NCBI GenBank assembly: GCA_018398805.1
Contig: JAGFBZ010002028.1
Coordinates: 434,001 to 498,000 of the forward strand
DNA: 64,000 nucleotides
Reading direction: 5' to 3'
DNA from: Hirundichthys speculiger
Lineage: Eukaryota > Chordata > Actinopteri > Beloniformes > Exocoetidae
Positions 1 through 12,692 of this stretch are shown here, one piece after another (within the stretch, counting starts at the first letter, position 1; every line of letters starts with the position of its first letter). A model generated the notes under the pieces. That model saw nothing but the letters and a program-made list of their open reading frames with translations, ran no database searches and was not told the DNA's origin. Position numbers and translations under genes: made by a program.

Positions 1-284
1 TAATCTACCAGACACAGATTTCCTCACTTTTAGTGATTAGTTGATTTTAAGTCTGTTACGATGCCTTCTGTTGACTCCTTTTGGAAGATGGCTCTTGCCC
101 TGTGGGGAAAATCTCTCCAAGGTGTTTTAACAATATTTATTTCTGAATTTGCGGTAAACCAAGTGTCCCTTAGGAAATCTACGGCTCTCATAGGGATTTC
201 ATGGTGTTTCTGTGGCTTGGTGTATTTGGTTTACCTTGGAAAAGGGAGCACAAATAGAACTCAAAATGACCTGGTGTTTAAAAA

Positions 285-675
285 CTTCCAATAAGCGATA
301 TTGTTGAAAACCGCGATAACAATATGAATTGCGATATAGAAACAAATGCGGAACATGTTTCTGCTAACATAATCCCCTTAAAGTGAAAAGCCTTTTTGGA
401 TTGAAAAAAAAAGCTACTTGTACTAAACCAACATGATTTTATTTAAGAAGAAAAAGCTCCTGGCAGCAACTGCTGTATTGGCTATGAAACATTTATGTAT
501 AATAAAATAAAGTGGTGAGTGTCCAAACATACTGACCGTTCAGCGTGAATACGTATCACTTAAAATATGAGAATAATTTATTGCAATATCTTTTTGTTTT
601 TGTGATATTGATATTGCACGTGTTGATGCTGCAGTGAGTGCAGGTAATGTTTGATGTATCGTGCAGCCCTATTTG
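285..675. repeat. Degenerate interspersed repeat with 'gcgatat' and 'gtgcagccct' motifs
   Basis: The stretch contains GCGATAT/ATATTGATATTGCACG words and ends in a TCGTGCAGCCCT block. This resembles non-autonomous DNA repeats common in fish genomes whose ends read AGGGCTGCACGAT. No target duplication or complementary second end could be defined, so family and limits are uncertain. Confidence 0.3.
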
Positions 676-899
676 CAACATCAAGGAGCTTTTTCAGGTT
701 CAAGTACCAGTTTCAGTTTAATTAGAAAAAAAATGATGTCATGGTTTCTCATCTCAGACTATTGGCAAATAAAACATCCAAAGTAACTTTGGGCTCCCAG
801 TTGTCTTTTGTGACAGCTGAGTATCGCTTTAAGGCACATTTTCAGACTAAGAGGTGACTAAGAGACTCTATAAAGAAATGATGAAAGAAGAAATGATGG

Positions 900-1080
900 G
901 AGAGAAAATAAAAGAAGGGACTGACCATGAGACTAGTGAAGAGCAAACCTCAGACAGACTTGTAAAAGTGTCTTAACCCCTACGCCTATAGGGAGACCTC
1001 CTGAGCTAAAAATCACCAAAGTTTCTTTGTGCTGCTTTAGTTTTCTGAAAATGATGTAATTTCCAACCTTTGTTTCTGGT
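900..1080. repeat. Interspersed repeat, copy a (paired with about 10,440-10,620)
   Basis: The segment around 965-1,060 (a word reading CTATAGGGAGAC, then CTGAGCT, then TGCTGCTTTA) recurs with substitutions around 10,497-10,590 in another intron of the same gene. The two copies are on the same strand and about 80 percent alike by eye over about 90 bases. The family is not recognised. Confidence 0.5.
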
Positions 1081-3959
1081 ATAGTTGATCCTCAAAGGTA
1101 TTTTTTTTTTTAGCCTTGGCTGTCTTGATCTTATATAAAAGTCAGACAGTCTGCAACACACTTGTATTTTACATACCAGGAGAGAGAGAAGAGTAAAAAA
1201 TCTGGAAAATGTGCCGAGCAGGATGTGTTGTTATATCAAGAATAACTTCATCTCTCTTGAGTCTTTGGTTTGTAGGAAATCCTGTCTGTCTTGGTCTTTT
1301 TCAAAGTCACGGATTCAATATTCTAAGTTTTGAGTCAATAAACCTCATGAAAGGGGGATATTGAATTCAGAAGTTATATCATTTTTTTAAACCCATACTT
1401 TGACTTCCAAAAAGGGAAAAAAAAATGCTGCTATGGGTTTGCTTTGTTCTGTTTTCTATTAATATTAAAGTTTCAGTGTGTAGCTTGAAGTGACATTTAT
1501 TGCAACCCATCCCAGAGCTGCGAAAAATACATAAAGGCCTGCATTATTTCCATGTTTTGGTTTGTCCCGTCTGAGCTACATAGGTAAGGAATCCTGGGAA
1601 GGCAGCCTGCAGCCTTTTTTGATTTATATAGCTTCTTCTTTAGTAGTGGAAATCTGATTCTAGTTTTCACCCAACGTGATGCAAATAAAAGCTGAACTGA
1701 ATATTTTTATGTGACCTTTTTTTGCTAACAAATTGCCCCCAGTGTTACACACTGGGACTTACGAGCCATTTTACTGAATAGGTGCCATTTGCATCCCCAG
1801 GACATTATTGACATAGAGATGTGCTATTTTATCATTAAGTAATGTTTCCTGCACATTTGTGCAATTTCAAATTCAAAATATATTTCCGACAATAATCATA
1901 AAAAAAACACATAAATACTGAAAACTAGCATTTATTAAAAATCTTATTTTGCAAATTATTGTGATTCCATATATCGTATATGCTCAGGATATATTTGGTA
2001 CATAAAAAAAAATCCGAATATTTCAGTTAAAAAAAAAAATATTTAAGACAGGTCCGCCAGGTTTTTACTCAGTCCTGTTACCATAACACGTTTACCTTCT
2101 TGAAAGAAGTGGAACATTCCTCAGGTCACATGTTCCACAGGAAGTTACATAATTTAGCACCATCTACCCTGACCCTCTTCTGAGGGTCATGGGAAGGCCA
2201 AAAGTAGGTTCTCCCTTTTTGTTGTTTGTATATTTCATGATTTTGAAACTGTGACTAACAAGGTCAATCTCAATTTATTTTCCTAAATTATTTTTCACAT
2301 GTTCTTATTTTAAGAATCATAGATATGTAGATTGGTTAAATCAGTAGAATGTGCTCAGAACCCTTAAGCTATTAGCATAAATACAATGTTGCTATATTAT
2401 ACGCATTTGCTAATACTATGTCAAAAACTCAGTCCTGTTGCTTTCACTGCTGTTACTTATATACTCAACATTTTTTATGGTTCAAGAGCCATAAAAAATC
2501 ATGGTGGGTCTTGTAAGTACATCCTACAGCACTACCAGTTCAATAACTGCTAAGTAGTTGACTGTATTGAACTGAAAACAGTGTAAATAAGCGGCTCACT
2601 GCTAGCACATTTAGCTAATGTCGTTGCAGTTGCCATGATGAAATAGCTCCCTGGCTCCTATCATATATAATGTATAGCATATCATACATTCTTCATTATG
2701 GAGGCTAATTTATTACATTTTACATAATACATTTGTAATGATGAAACACCCCTGGAGCACTGGGAGTTTTATCTGGAAAACAACACAGCGAGTCTTGTCA
2801 TCAGTGGTGACTTACTGATGCCATTAATCCCAACCAAGAAATCATTCCTAACAAATTACTGTGAAACCACAGTTTGTTCAAAGACTTAAGTTTTAGTTTG
2901 TTACCACTGGCCTCTGTAGTGCCGCGGGGATGTGTGGCTCTGAAACAGAATGCTGTTTGGTTTTAAAGCTCTATCAGATTCTGTTCATGTCTTGGGGTGA
3001 ATAGCGGTGCTCTGCATTATGTCACAGTCTTCAATCCTGTAAAGAACATGGACTGAACCTAAACAAATTACCCACAAATTTCATGTGAAAGAAAGAAATA
3101 GACAAAGCTGATGAGCCACAGTTGTTCCAACACCTGCCAACTCCAGATGTCAAAGATCTGACTGTCTATCTAAGAAGCACCTACAGATTTGGGATTTGTA
3201 CGTGGTTGCAGCTCAATCACTGCTTCAGAGAAAGCACAGTGAGGCATGTGTCTCATTTGCATTCGGGGTGAAAAGGGAGGAAGCGCGTCTCAGAGGCTGA
3301 GTGGCAAGTCGTGTCATATGACTGCTGAATAAACACTGTCGCTCATCAGCTGATCTCTGACCAGTTGCTGCCTTACATTTGATAGTTGCTGCATACAAAA
3401 CTAAACTTCCTTTGAGTAGAAATAAAATGAGATGCAAAATCTAACTTTGCATGAAAAGCAGGAAAACTCACTTGAGTCACATGTACAGCAGCGCATTTTT
3501 GGTTTTTCGCATGCTGGGTGGTTCTTGCCTATGTGCTAATCCTCCCATTAGATCTTTAAAAGGGAAGAGCATGTGACTGGCCAGCTCAGTGAACAAACCT
3601 TTCCTGCATGTGGTTTCATGTCTGGCCGTTCAGGCCTGAGTAATGTACCATGTATCATACATTTTTCCTCAGCTTAAACTGGAAGCTGCTCAGAGTGCAT
3701 TGTGTGCTTTGCTTTGATTTACCAGAATTGACATTATAAGAAGTGTGTGTGAATGGTTTTTTTTTTAATTACGTTTTTTTTTAACTCATGGTGCAATGGC
3801 ATTCTTAAATGACATTCTTATTTATACTAGTCAAAATAGTGACTGAAAATATGCCAGTCTTCTCTTTTGAGAAGTAATGGCATTAAAACGAGCAGAGCCA
3901 GTGGTGCTTGTTGTTGGGGAATAAGAGACAATCATATGAAAAAGACAGCATTCCTCTAT

Positions 3960-4160
3960 TGTCAATGATTAGGCAAGTACTGTGGCCACAAAATAAACCC
4001 AAATCATCACCTGTCTACCACCGTGCTTCACTGTTGGTGTTAAGAGTTTTTGCTTATATGATATGTTTTGTTTGTGCCAAAGACGGGACTCTTCATTAGA
4101 GGCAAAGATCTGCCTTTTTAGTTCCCATCTGTCCAGAAAACTAAATATATTTATATGCAA
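3960..4160 (-). mobile_element. Tc1/mariner-like transposase relic
   Basis: On the minus strand an open frame reads through a block containing VKHGGRQVMIWVYF, the degenerate form of the VKHGGGxVMIWGCF signature of fish Tc1/mariner transposases. It is preceded by a FASNEESRLW-like segment corresponding to the usual SDExxF/W region. Only this central part of the transposase remains and neither terminal repeat was identified, so this is a dead fragment. Confidence 0.7.
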
Positions 4161-5419
4161 CTAGTGTGGCTCAAAAGCAACAGTTTATTTTTTCTTGTGA
4201 AATAGTGAGTTGTTTCTAATCAGATACACATAAATTAATGTAAACCAAAATGATTTTTTTTACCGACAATCAACTCATAAATATCCACTGTGCTAGAAGG
4301 TCCCACCTTTAAAAATTGCATGTGGCTTACCAGTATTAAAGAAAACCATCAATTGCAAGTCATAAATATGAATCACTCAATTGATTATTTGGGGTCTACA
4401 AACACGTGTCTGGACCGGCACAAGAGAAATGTGTAATTGTCATCCATAAATTACACAGGAGGGGGAAAAAGCTGACGCGTGTTTTCGCGAAAGCTATATT
4501 GATATATGATGAACGGCTACGGTCATGTGCTTGCTCTGCATTAGCACTTCAGTGATGAATAGCAGTATTTACCCTTGAACTCACCGAGAGTAAATGATGT
4601 GAGCTGACAGATGATGAGCATCACGCCGCTGTGGTCTGACACACGAGCGTGTGTAGAAATACTAGTTTTCTCGTAAGTCCAGACCTGTTATTTACTTCCC
4701 TTTTAATACTTTCTGTCCTCCATTTACTACAGAAGATGGTAGTAGCGGTCTGTTACTTCTGCTGAAATGAAACAGTCAAGAAACCATTCGATGGTCCGTG
4801 CATGCTGCCAAAAGGTTAACCCTTAGTGCTTCCTTTCATTTTATTTTTACATATATGGGAATAATAAGATAAATAGACCTGGTTTGGACCAGATTAAACA
4901 TGCAAAACTGGAACAATCAGTGTTTTTATATATGCAGTTTATTCGAGCTAGATAGATAGAACCCCATAAAGGAAATCATGACGTATATGACACCCGCTAA
5001 GACAGGTGGTGTTGGTGCCTACTGGGCTTTTCTAGTTGGAATATCACACTACACACCAAAACAACTTACAAGTCTTTGGTTTCGTGAGCGACAGAACATT
5101 TGAACAACAGTGAACAGGACAGCTTTGTTTGTTTTCCTCTTATTTGTTTTGGCTTCCTCTCTCGCTTTCATGTCAAAGCTCAGGGTGGGAACTGCTGAGC
5201 ATTTACAGAGAGCCTGTAGGTCGGTTTCAGTCCAGACGAACATTTGCATGCAGTCATTAGCGTGACTTTAACCGCATTATCGAAAACTTAGTTCTAGTTT
5301 CAGTGGCCCAGGATGTTTACATATCACTTGGAGTGATGCAATAGTTCTTTTTATTTATTTACTTATTTATCCACTTGTTTAATTACTTTATTTTGTGTGA
5401 TGAAAGCACGAAGGCCTCA

Positions 5420-5770
5420 TACTAGTAGTAAAGCATGGTGGTGGAGTGGTGATGATTTGGGCTTGTTTTGCTTGCCACAGGCATCTTACAGGCACTGAGT
5501 CGATCCTGAACGTCTCTGTAGAACAGAGTAAGCTATTCTAGAGTTAAATATGAGGCCATCTGTCTAACAAAAGCTTGGATAAAAATGGGTCGTGCATACA
5601 GACAGTGATCCCAACCACACCAGCTAATTTACACATATTGACTGAAAAAGAGGGGGAAAAAAAGTCAAGTTTATGCAACAGCCCAGTCAAAGTCCAGATC
5701 TCAGCCTGACTGAAATGCTGAGGTGTCCACATTGGTGGAAAAGACTGCATACTTGGACGACTTCATTTAA
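5420..5770 (+). mobile_element. Tc1/mariner-like transposase relic
   Basis: The plus strand encodes VKHGGGVVMIWACF at about 5,425 and, about 260 bases further on, QPSQSPDLSLTEML. The second block is the degenerate version of the [15 protein letters not shown] motif that precedes the last catalytic acid of Tc1/mariner transposases. Several stops interrupt the frame between them. Order, spacing and strand fit one decayed element. Confidence 0.75.
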
Positions 5771-6859
5771 GTTATTGCTGCTAAAGATGCTTCTAAATTT
5801 ATAAAATAAGTATAAATAAATATTTATCACATATACTTCTTTTGCATTTTGGCTTAATTGTTTTAGTAAATTAAGACACTGTGCAATATGTCACACATTG
5901 TGGTTCATTTAAACTCAACTGCAAAACCTGATAAGGACCACATGATGTTTTTATTATTATTATTATTATTATGTCCTAATACATAAAACCTGATATCAGA
6001 AGAGGGTGTGCACATGGTTCACATAAAGTCTATAACCCAGCATTTCTTCGGCTGGTTGCTTCATCTCTAGGTTATAAATTACCTCACTCTGACCTACATT
6101 CTCACCCTCTGAGTTATTGTGTGCATTTAGAGCTCATTTTCTTAGTTGAATAACTAATGATTATTAGTAAGTATTGAAGTGTCATTCAGATTTGCACTTG
6201 AATACCCTCTCGCTTGCCTGGTTGGACTTTGAAATGGTTAAATAAACCTCATTTTTGTAAACGTCTTTCAACATCAAGTCACCCCGGGGCATAAATGTAC
6301 AGAGGTTTCAGAGTCCCAGCTTTATATGTGCAAACTGGACTTTACTGTGGACGTTTTAATGTCTTTTAAGGTCGCTACTGATAACGTGTTGGAAACACAG
6401 TGGCCGGAGGTTCATACATAGCTAGGCACGCAATTTATGAGATCTTTTAATGACTTTAGGCCAAGTTCCACAACTGTTTTACAGACGCACCACTCGTTGT
6501 ACGTTAATATACACATAGACTGACTAAAAATGGACTGCAAAGAGAAGAATTATGCATTGTATTCTTCCCAAGCAGAATAAAAGTAATATTATTATTAATC
6601 TGGTGTTTATCAGAATATTGCCAAATACTTTGTAGTCCCTCCTTCTACAGATGAAAATATATTATAATTCTTAGTCAAGTGTGGTGGTGGAGTGGTAGCT
6701 TTAAAAAAAATAAACAGTCTAGCTGCCAGCATGTCTCCTGTTAATGATGCCGTGTGTTTCAGAGTACAGTTTATTGTTCTAAAGGCACAGTTTATCTAAG
6801 AAAAGCAGTGAGTTAATAAATTCAAAAAGTATGCAAAAATTCACCTCAATATCTCTCTG

Positions 6860-6980
6860 CACTGAAATTACTCCCAGTGATGACGAGCCTCGTTTTTCCA
6901 GTGAGGCAGGCGCTGCCCCACACCATCACACTGCCTCCACCAAGATGTTACTGTCTCGGTGCAGCAATAGCCAAAAAAAA
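6860..6980 (-). mobile_element. Tc1-like transposase fragment
   Basis: The minus strand contains a GGTGGAGGCAGTGTGATGG block corresponding to the GGGSVMVWGS signature, followed by a frame similar to the CLTGKTRLVI segment of a second fish Tc1-like family. It is short and interrupted by an A/T homopolymer at about 6,974-6,990. Confidence 0.5.
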
Positions 6981-7524
6981 AAAAAAAAAAGAAGAAGCTG
7001 TTTGGCATTGGTAGAGAAGATTTGGCAAATCTTTCATATGCGCAACCCACATGCTCAGCTCTGCCGCTCATCCCACAAATGCATTTTTCTTAAAAATATG
7101 CCACACTTAAAAGGGAAAATAATCAGTTATTTACAACAAAGAAATGATCTACAAACAAATGTCCTTGCTTTTTTGTGCTTACCGGTAACTTATATGCCCC
7201 CATGTGGTCAGAAGTGGTATTTCTACATAAAGTGGCTTTAAATCCCTCTTTTAAAAAAAAGGAGGTTGTTTCTGTAGTTTCTTCCACAGTGTTTTCTGTC
7301 TTATTTTTCTCGTTTACCCTTATTTTCAATGTTGCTACACACATGCCTGTTTGCTTACTTTAGTGGCGGCAGGAATCTGCCTCCGCGCTGTTTGTTCACT
7401 CTACTTCTAAAGCAAACCTTCTGCCCTTCCGTGCTTCAACATACTTATTTGTGCAGTCTTTATTACATATCATAAAACATAATCTGTGCACACTGATTAA
7501 AGTGATCTTTTGTTTTTTCCTTAG

Positions 7525-10500
7525 GTGATGTTTAAAGCTAAAGCCAAGTATTCACCAGAGCTCAGCAAATACAAGTAAGTTACAGCCACTCAGGTCTCTT
7601 GGTCGTGCTCTTGCTCTACGTCTATTTATTGATCTTTTTCTTTCACCAGGGTTCCACTGCGCTTTTTCTTCCTCTGTCTCAGTATATTTTTCCTGGTGGT
7701 GAATTTGACTTGTGCATTGTTGGTGCAAGGAGCGCTGGAGCACTCTGAATCACCAAAGTAAGCAAGAAAAAAAAAACACCAATACATGCCAACTTTAAGT
7801 TTGATCACAGTATTTTCCTGCACATATTACAGCCTATTTTTGCTGAAAGTTGTAATCCTTTTGTATTGCAGTGATGGCGGTATCAGACATGCGGTCTTGG
7901 CTCGTGTGCTGATCAACGACAGTCTGTTTGTCTTGTGTGCCATATCTCTGGCCGTCTGCATCTTCAAGATTGCTAAGATGTCATCTGCTAATGTTTACCT
8001 GGAGTCCAAGGTAATTAAAGCATGGCTACTCATTTTTACATGGTTTTTATTTAGAAAAGTTGCTGTGAAGCTTCTTTATTTTTATGAGATAGATTCACAT
8101 TGTTGTTGAAGAGGGTCCTAATAAATTTGACTAGTCGAAATTACATTTGATAACAATAAAAGTGAAAATCTGGAAAGTACTCATCTAAACATGAGTCATC
8201 TGAATTTATCATCAGCTTAGCTTGCTAGTGCTAGCATTAGCTTTAGCCTATTAAGCTCGTATTTAAAGTACAAACTTGGTTCAACAAAAAAACTTCCAAT
8301 TTCCTCAAACTATCAGCTGAAAAGGTGAATTTAAATAAAATATTGTCATTATTTTCAAATAAATTTTTATCCTATACTTGCTCATAAGTAGAGCAAAGGC
8401 AACTTATCAAGTGTTGAAATGTGACAACGTCAGTAGCAGTCTTGGCAGAGCGTGGTGTTTCCAGTGACACCCGGCCTGAAGAAAAGACAAGAAAAGCATG
8501 GCGGCACAACAACTACATGGTGATGACTCAGAATTGTCCTTTTTTAAATTTTTTTGTACCACTCTGGATGAGCTAAACAATTTATAAGCAAACCGAAGTT
8601 GTTTGTTCACAGCTGTTAGCATTACTTTCCTTTGCCAGGTTTTCGTGCTCCTTCACAACCCACAATGCACTGCACGTATTGCACACCCTGCAGTTGGGTT
8701 GCTCCGAGGTCATGAACCTTTCACACAACAAACGAACCACACTGGAGTTTGTCAATAGCTTTAAAGAGACCACTTCCTCAGAGAGATCTCTGTGTGGCCA
8801 TTCTGGTGCAGCTGTGCTCACACTGACCTAAGTGGACCACAACCATGACCAAAAGCTTTTAATCTTCTATTTTAAATAAGCTCCAGGCCCAGAGGAGGCA
8901 CCACTCTTATTGAATGTATTCTTTTTTGTCCTCCTTTGTGGATTCAGGCCATGAATTTTACTCTCTGACATTAGCTTACGCTGTCAGAGTCTCTACACAT
9001 GGACTTCTGTTACATAATCATCTCAGTTTTTCAATGTAGCGTCCATCTGAGGGACCAAAGATCATTATAAACTGAATACTTGTTTTTCAACTTGATCATT
9101 ATGTAGAGATGGATTTTTTTTTTCCTTTTCTCAAAGATATTTTCCCAAGTTTTAATGATGTTATGTAAACTTTGAAATCTCCCTACTGAGAGCAAGCATT
9201 CATCAATATATAACCAAGTCTGTGCCTGGGTATTTCAGAGCCTCTGTGTCTCTTGGGTCCTCCTTGGTTCTCATTTTATAGATTTTATTTTATGCTTCTG
9301 ACCTGTTGTCTTTTGACTAATTTAACTTGGAGTTATTTTTAGCATAGTACACCATTTCAAAGGTGGTGCTCCTGCACCACATCTCTGTTCAATGTTCAAT
9401 GTCTAACATTAAATCCCAGGCCATTATTGGACTGGTGCTTGAGTTTGTAATGGCAGACCTAATCTTTCTCCAGGGTACATCGGTGTGCCAGGCGACAGCC
9501 ATAGGAGCCGTGGTGATTCTCCTCTACACATCCAGAGCGTGTTACAACCTAGTGGTGGTGGCCCTGTCCCCACAGGACAGACCCAGTCCCTTTAATTATG
9601 GCTGGTACAGCGTCTCTGATCAGGTATTGTACCAAATATGTTTACTTACAGACGAGGAATAAGATTTTATGTAGCTAGACACCCGGGGGTGTGTGACTGT
9701 CCAGACAATCCATCTTAGGAGATTTGGGAGAGTAATGCTTAGTGGGGTAAAGGGCTTTGTCTGGCTATAAATAACCGTGCATCTGTGTGTCGTGACCTAC
9801 ATCAGGGCGCAGGGCTTCATGGACGATATCCCCTTTTAAAATGTTGCATTTTGTGTCTTTGCGTGCATTTGTTGGGCATTATAGGTAAAGACGTCTCATC
9901 TGGAAATAGTCTGGCTATGCAAATGATTCCTATAATCTCTCTCTGTAGCCCAAATGTGAACTTATTATTGTTCCTTTCATGTGCATCACAGAAACATACG
10001 TTTTCAGTGGATGCAGTGAATTGGTAATTGTGTTTTTGTTGCTGTTCAGATTTGCCAGTATGGATATGAATAGAGTTAAGGATCTGGATGTGTTCATAAA
10101 AATTGCAGTGTTCTTCATCTAAAATGTATATGTACCATCTAGGTCTAAAACATTAAATTATTTAAAGGTGCATTCTATCTAATGGCCAGCAGGAGGTGAC
10201 CTTAGTGGTTGCAGAAAAGCTTCTACAGAAGTCTAAGGAAATCACCCAAATCCTTCTTTTTTTGCATTTGTCATCTAACTTAAATGTAGGCGTTCTCCCG
10301 TCCCTACTATCAAAAACAACCAGTTGAAGTAGCTTTGGTTTCCCATCCTGGTCATCTCTTGCGACAACCATGCATCTCTTCACAACACAAAGTCGCACAT
10401 CAATAATGATGGAAACTAGCTCGCAGAGCTACAGTGGACATCATGGCAGAGACTCTAGAAAGTAATGACAGCAGAGAAAATGACAAACCAAACAAATCTT

Positions 10501-12692
10501 GGACAATGTCGTGAAAGTGGCTTAACCTCTGTGTCTATAGGGAGACGCGCTGAGCTGAAAATTCCAAAAGTTCCTTTCTGCTGCTTTAATGTTTTCCTAA
10601 TCAGCTTATGTTGATCACTAGTCGAGTCGTATTTGATGCCTGCCCGCCATTATATTCCGTAAGGGGTGAAGGCATCTTCATCAAGAGATTAAACTGCTGA
10701 GCCGGCCTGCATGTGATCCCCTCTTCCTCCCAGCTTCATTAGAGCATAGATCCAGACAATGGATCAAGCAGAGGATCACTTCCCTGTGCAGATTATCCAC
10801 AGATGGAAACCTTAATAAATCAGAGAATCTGCAGCAGTTCTACGGGCTGGTTAGAGATGTTTATCACTACCTAGAGATGAAGATCCCTGGCATCTCTGTG
10901 CCCTACCAAAATAACACAGAAATTTATTGATGCCTGTAACTCGAGAAATGCGAAGGGTTTAATTGGTCAGTTGCATAACAGATTAACTTTATTGAATAAA
11001 AACAATGATTACATAAGAAAGTTCTGGGAAAAGAAAGCCAACACAACAGTATCGGAGGAAATGAGATTTTTGTTGGAAAAAATCTTGATGCTTTTCTCAT
11101 CATTTCAACCTTGAATTCTAAATTGGGTCCCAGTGTTTCTGATGGAGGAAGCATAAATCAGATCTGGCAGATCAGACACATATTTCATGGTGCTTTTGCC
11201 CAAAAATGGAACAGAAAGGTCTTTCCCGCTTAATCTCTTAGACGCTAGACCTGACAAATGCTGTCTCCTTCACTTCATTATACCGTGGAATTATACCAGA
11301 GGGTCTCAGCAAAAGTGAGGGGTACCTGCTCAGGATTTTTATAGCTGCCAGTTTAAAAAAAAAAAAAATTACATGATGCTGTTTTCAGAGTGACCCTCGT
11401 ACCATTTCTGTTCTTGTCAACATAATGAACTCGATCTGCACAATGAAGAAAATGACTAATGCACTTTCTGCCTTCAGAAAGAAAAGGGAAATTGGATACT
11501 GGGCGAAATTGGAGCACTGTAGTTGTATCAACCAATAATCGGTCTCTTCTGTACTTATGAACATTACTCTGTATATCCTGCATAACCATAATTTGGGAAA
11601 ATGTCACTTCTGTCGTGACCAGTTTCATGTCCCGTCTGTCTAAAAACACATATATGAAACTGGTATCAATTCTCCATAAAAGTCTTTGCAAAAGAGCAAA
11701 GTAATCTCATTTCCCAAGCTTTCAAATAATGGAGTTAGCCTGTAGTTGTGAAACAAGTCTAAGTAAATGATTAAATGTAGTCTCATGAGATGGAAAAAAG
11801 CACATCTATCAGTGAACAAATCCATTTGTACAGTTGTCTGCATAGAATAAAATAAAATAAAATGCCTATACGAGTACACAGTAAAGTTTGCTTGTGTGTG
11901 TTCAAGGCTGATGTACAGGAGATCAGCGGTGAGGCCTACATCGTTTTTGGAATCATTCCTGTTCTTCTGGGAGCTGCTGCCCACCAGCTTAGTGGTGGTT
12001 TTCTTCAGAGTCCAGAGACCCCACCAAAACCTGGTAAACTGACAAATCCAAAGCGGCTTCAAACCTTCTCAACAGCTGAAATGTGTGGCAGAGTGTGAAC
12101 ACCCGTCTTTTTTCCAGGCTCCGGGAGGCATGATCAACAGCCACAGCTTCAGCTCCAGAGCCTATTTCTTTGACAACCCCCGACGGTATGATAGCGACGA
12201 TGATCTGTCTAGGAGCATCAACAGTAGGACTGATCGGGCCAGGTGGGCGCTCTCATACAGTAGCGTATAAAGTACCGTTTTATTATTAAAATCAACTGAA
12301 CTTAACACTGTGTTTGTAATTGTTGCTCTGACTTATCAAGTAACTTAAGATTATTGTTATATCCTCCTTTCTAACACCTTTTCTCAAACCTTCTCATCTC
12401 TCTCAGTCTCCTTTCCACCACGCCCCAGCTGGCAACATCTAGCTGGTATGGCTCCATCCAACGTAACGGGAGTTTAGCGGCAGGGGTGGCGTCCTCCCAT
12501 CAGCCGCCACCTTCCACTGCCCCCCTTCTGTTTGCCAACGGAAACATCCAGAATCACCAACACCACCATCACAATTACTACTCCACCCCGCAGAACAACA
12601 ATTACCAACATCACCATCACAGTAACTACTATTCCACACCACAGAATTATTACTGCGGATCGCAGACGTATTTCTGCACCCCACAGAACTGA
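7525..12692 (+). CDS. gpr137c: GPR137C, lysosomal seven-transmembrane protein (3' part, seven exons)
   Basis: Exons are 7525-7574, 7650-7757, 7872-8010, 9474-9623, 11907-12033, 12118-12242 and 12407-12692; all have AG/GT borders and compatible phases. They encode about 327 residues and a stop; the start and membrane spans 1-3 lie before the window. Visible spans are [20 protein letters not shown] (exon 2), [20 protein letters not shown] (exon 3), [18 protein letters not shown] (exon 4) and the last span in exon 5. Family hallmarks are [40 protein letters not shown] and a C-terminus with TAPLLF and TPQN, which points to GPR137C rather than GPR137 or GPR137B. Family members are lysosomal membrane proteins; GPR137B is linked to Rag/mTORC1 signalling, and the role here is inferred from family. 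Exon 5 is 127 bases, one more than a 42-codon exon: an extra C at about 11,958 breaks the frame within span 7, although the protein similarity continues after it. Confidence 0.9.
10440..10620. repeat. Interspersed repeat, copy b (paired with about 900-1,080)
   Basis: Same-strand counterpart of the repeat near 965-1,060: it shares a CTATAGGGAGAC core, the CTGAGCT word and a TGCTGCTTTA block at matching spacing. It lies in the intron between gpr137c exons 4 and 5. Limits are approximate. Confidence 0.5.

Larger units (their letters stand above)
1..7524 (+). other. gpr137c: Intron of gpr137c (upstream of first exon in window)
   Basis: No exon was recognised here. The first gpr137c exon in the window (7,525) begins after the third membrane span of the family, so the exon carrying the start codon and spans 1-3 must lie before base 1 and this stretch is intron. 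It is AT-rich and holds Tc1/mariner relics (about 3,960-4,160, 5,420-5,770, 6,860-6,980), a short trinucleotide repeat near 5,950, and one member of a repeat pair also seen near 10,490. The open reading frames here are short and carry no recognisable domain apart from the transposase fragments. Confidence 0.6.

Noticed and set aside
6831..7241. 136-codon plus-strand frame with a poly-lysine stretch
   Set aside because: It spans a poly(A) tract and an antisense Tc1 fragment; the lysines are encoded by the A run.
11640..12062. 140-codon minus-strand frame opposite gpr137c exon 5
   Set aside because: It is the antisense shadow of a conserved coding exon plus adjacent intron.
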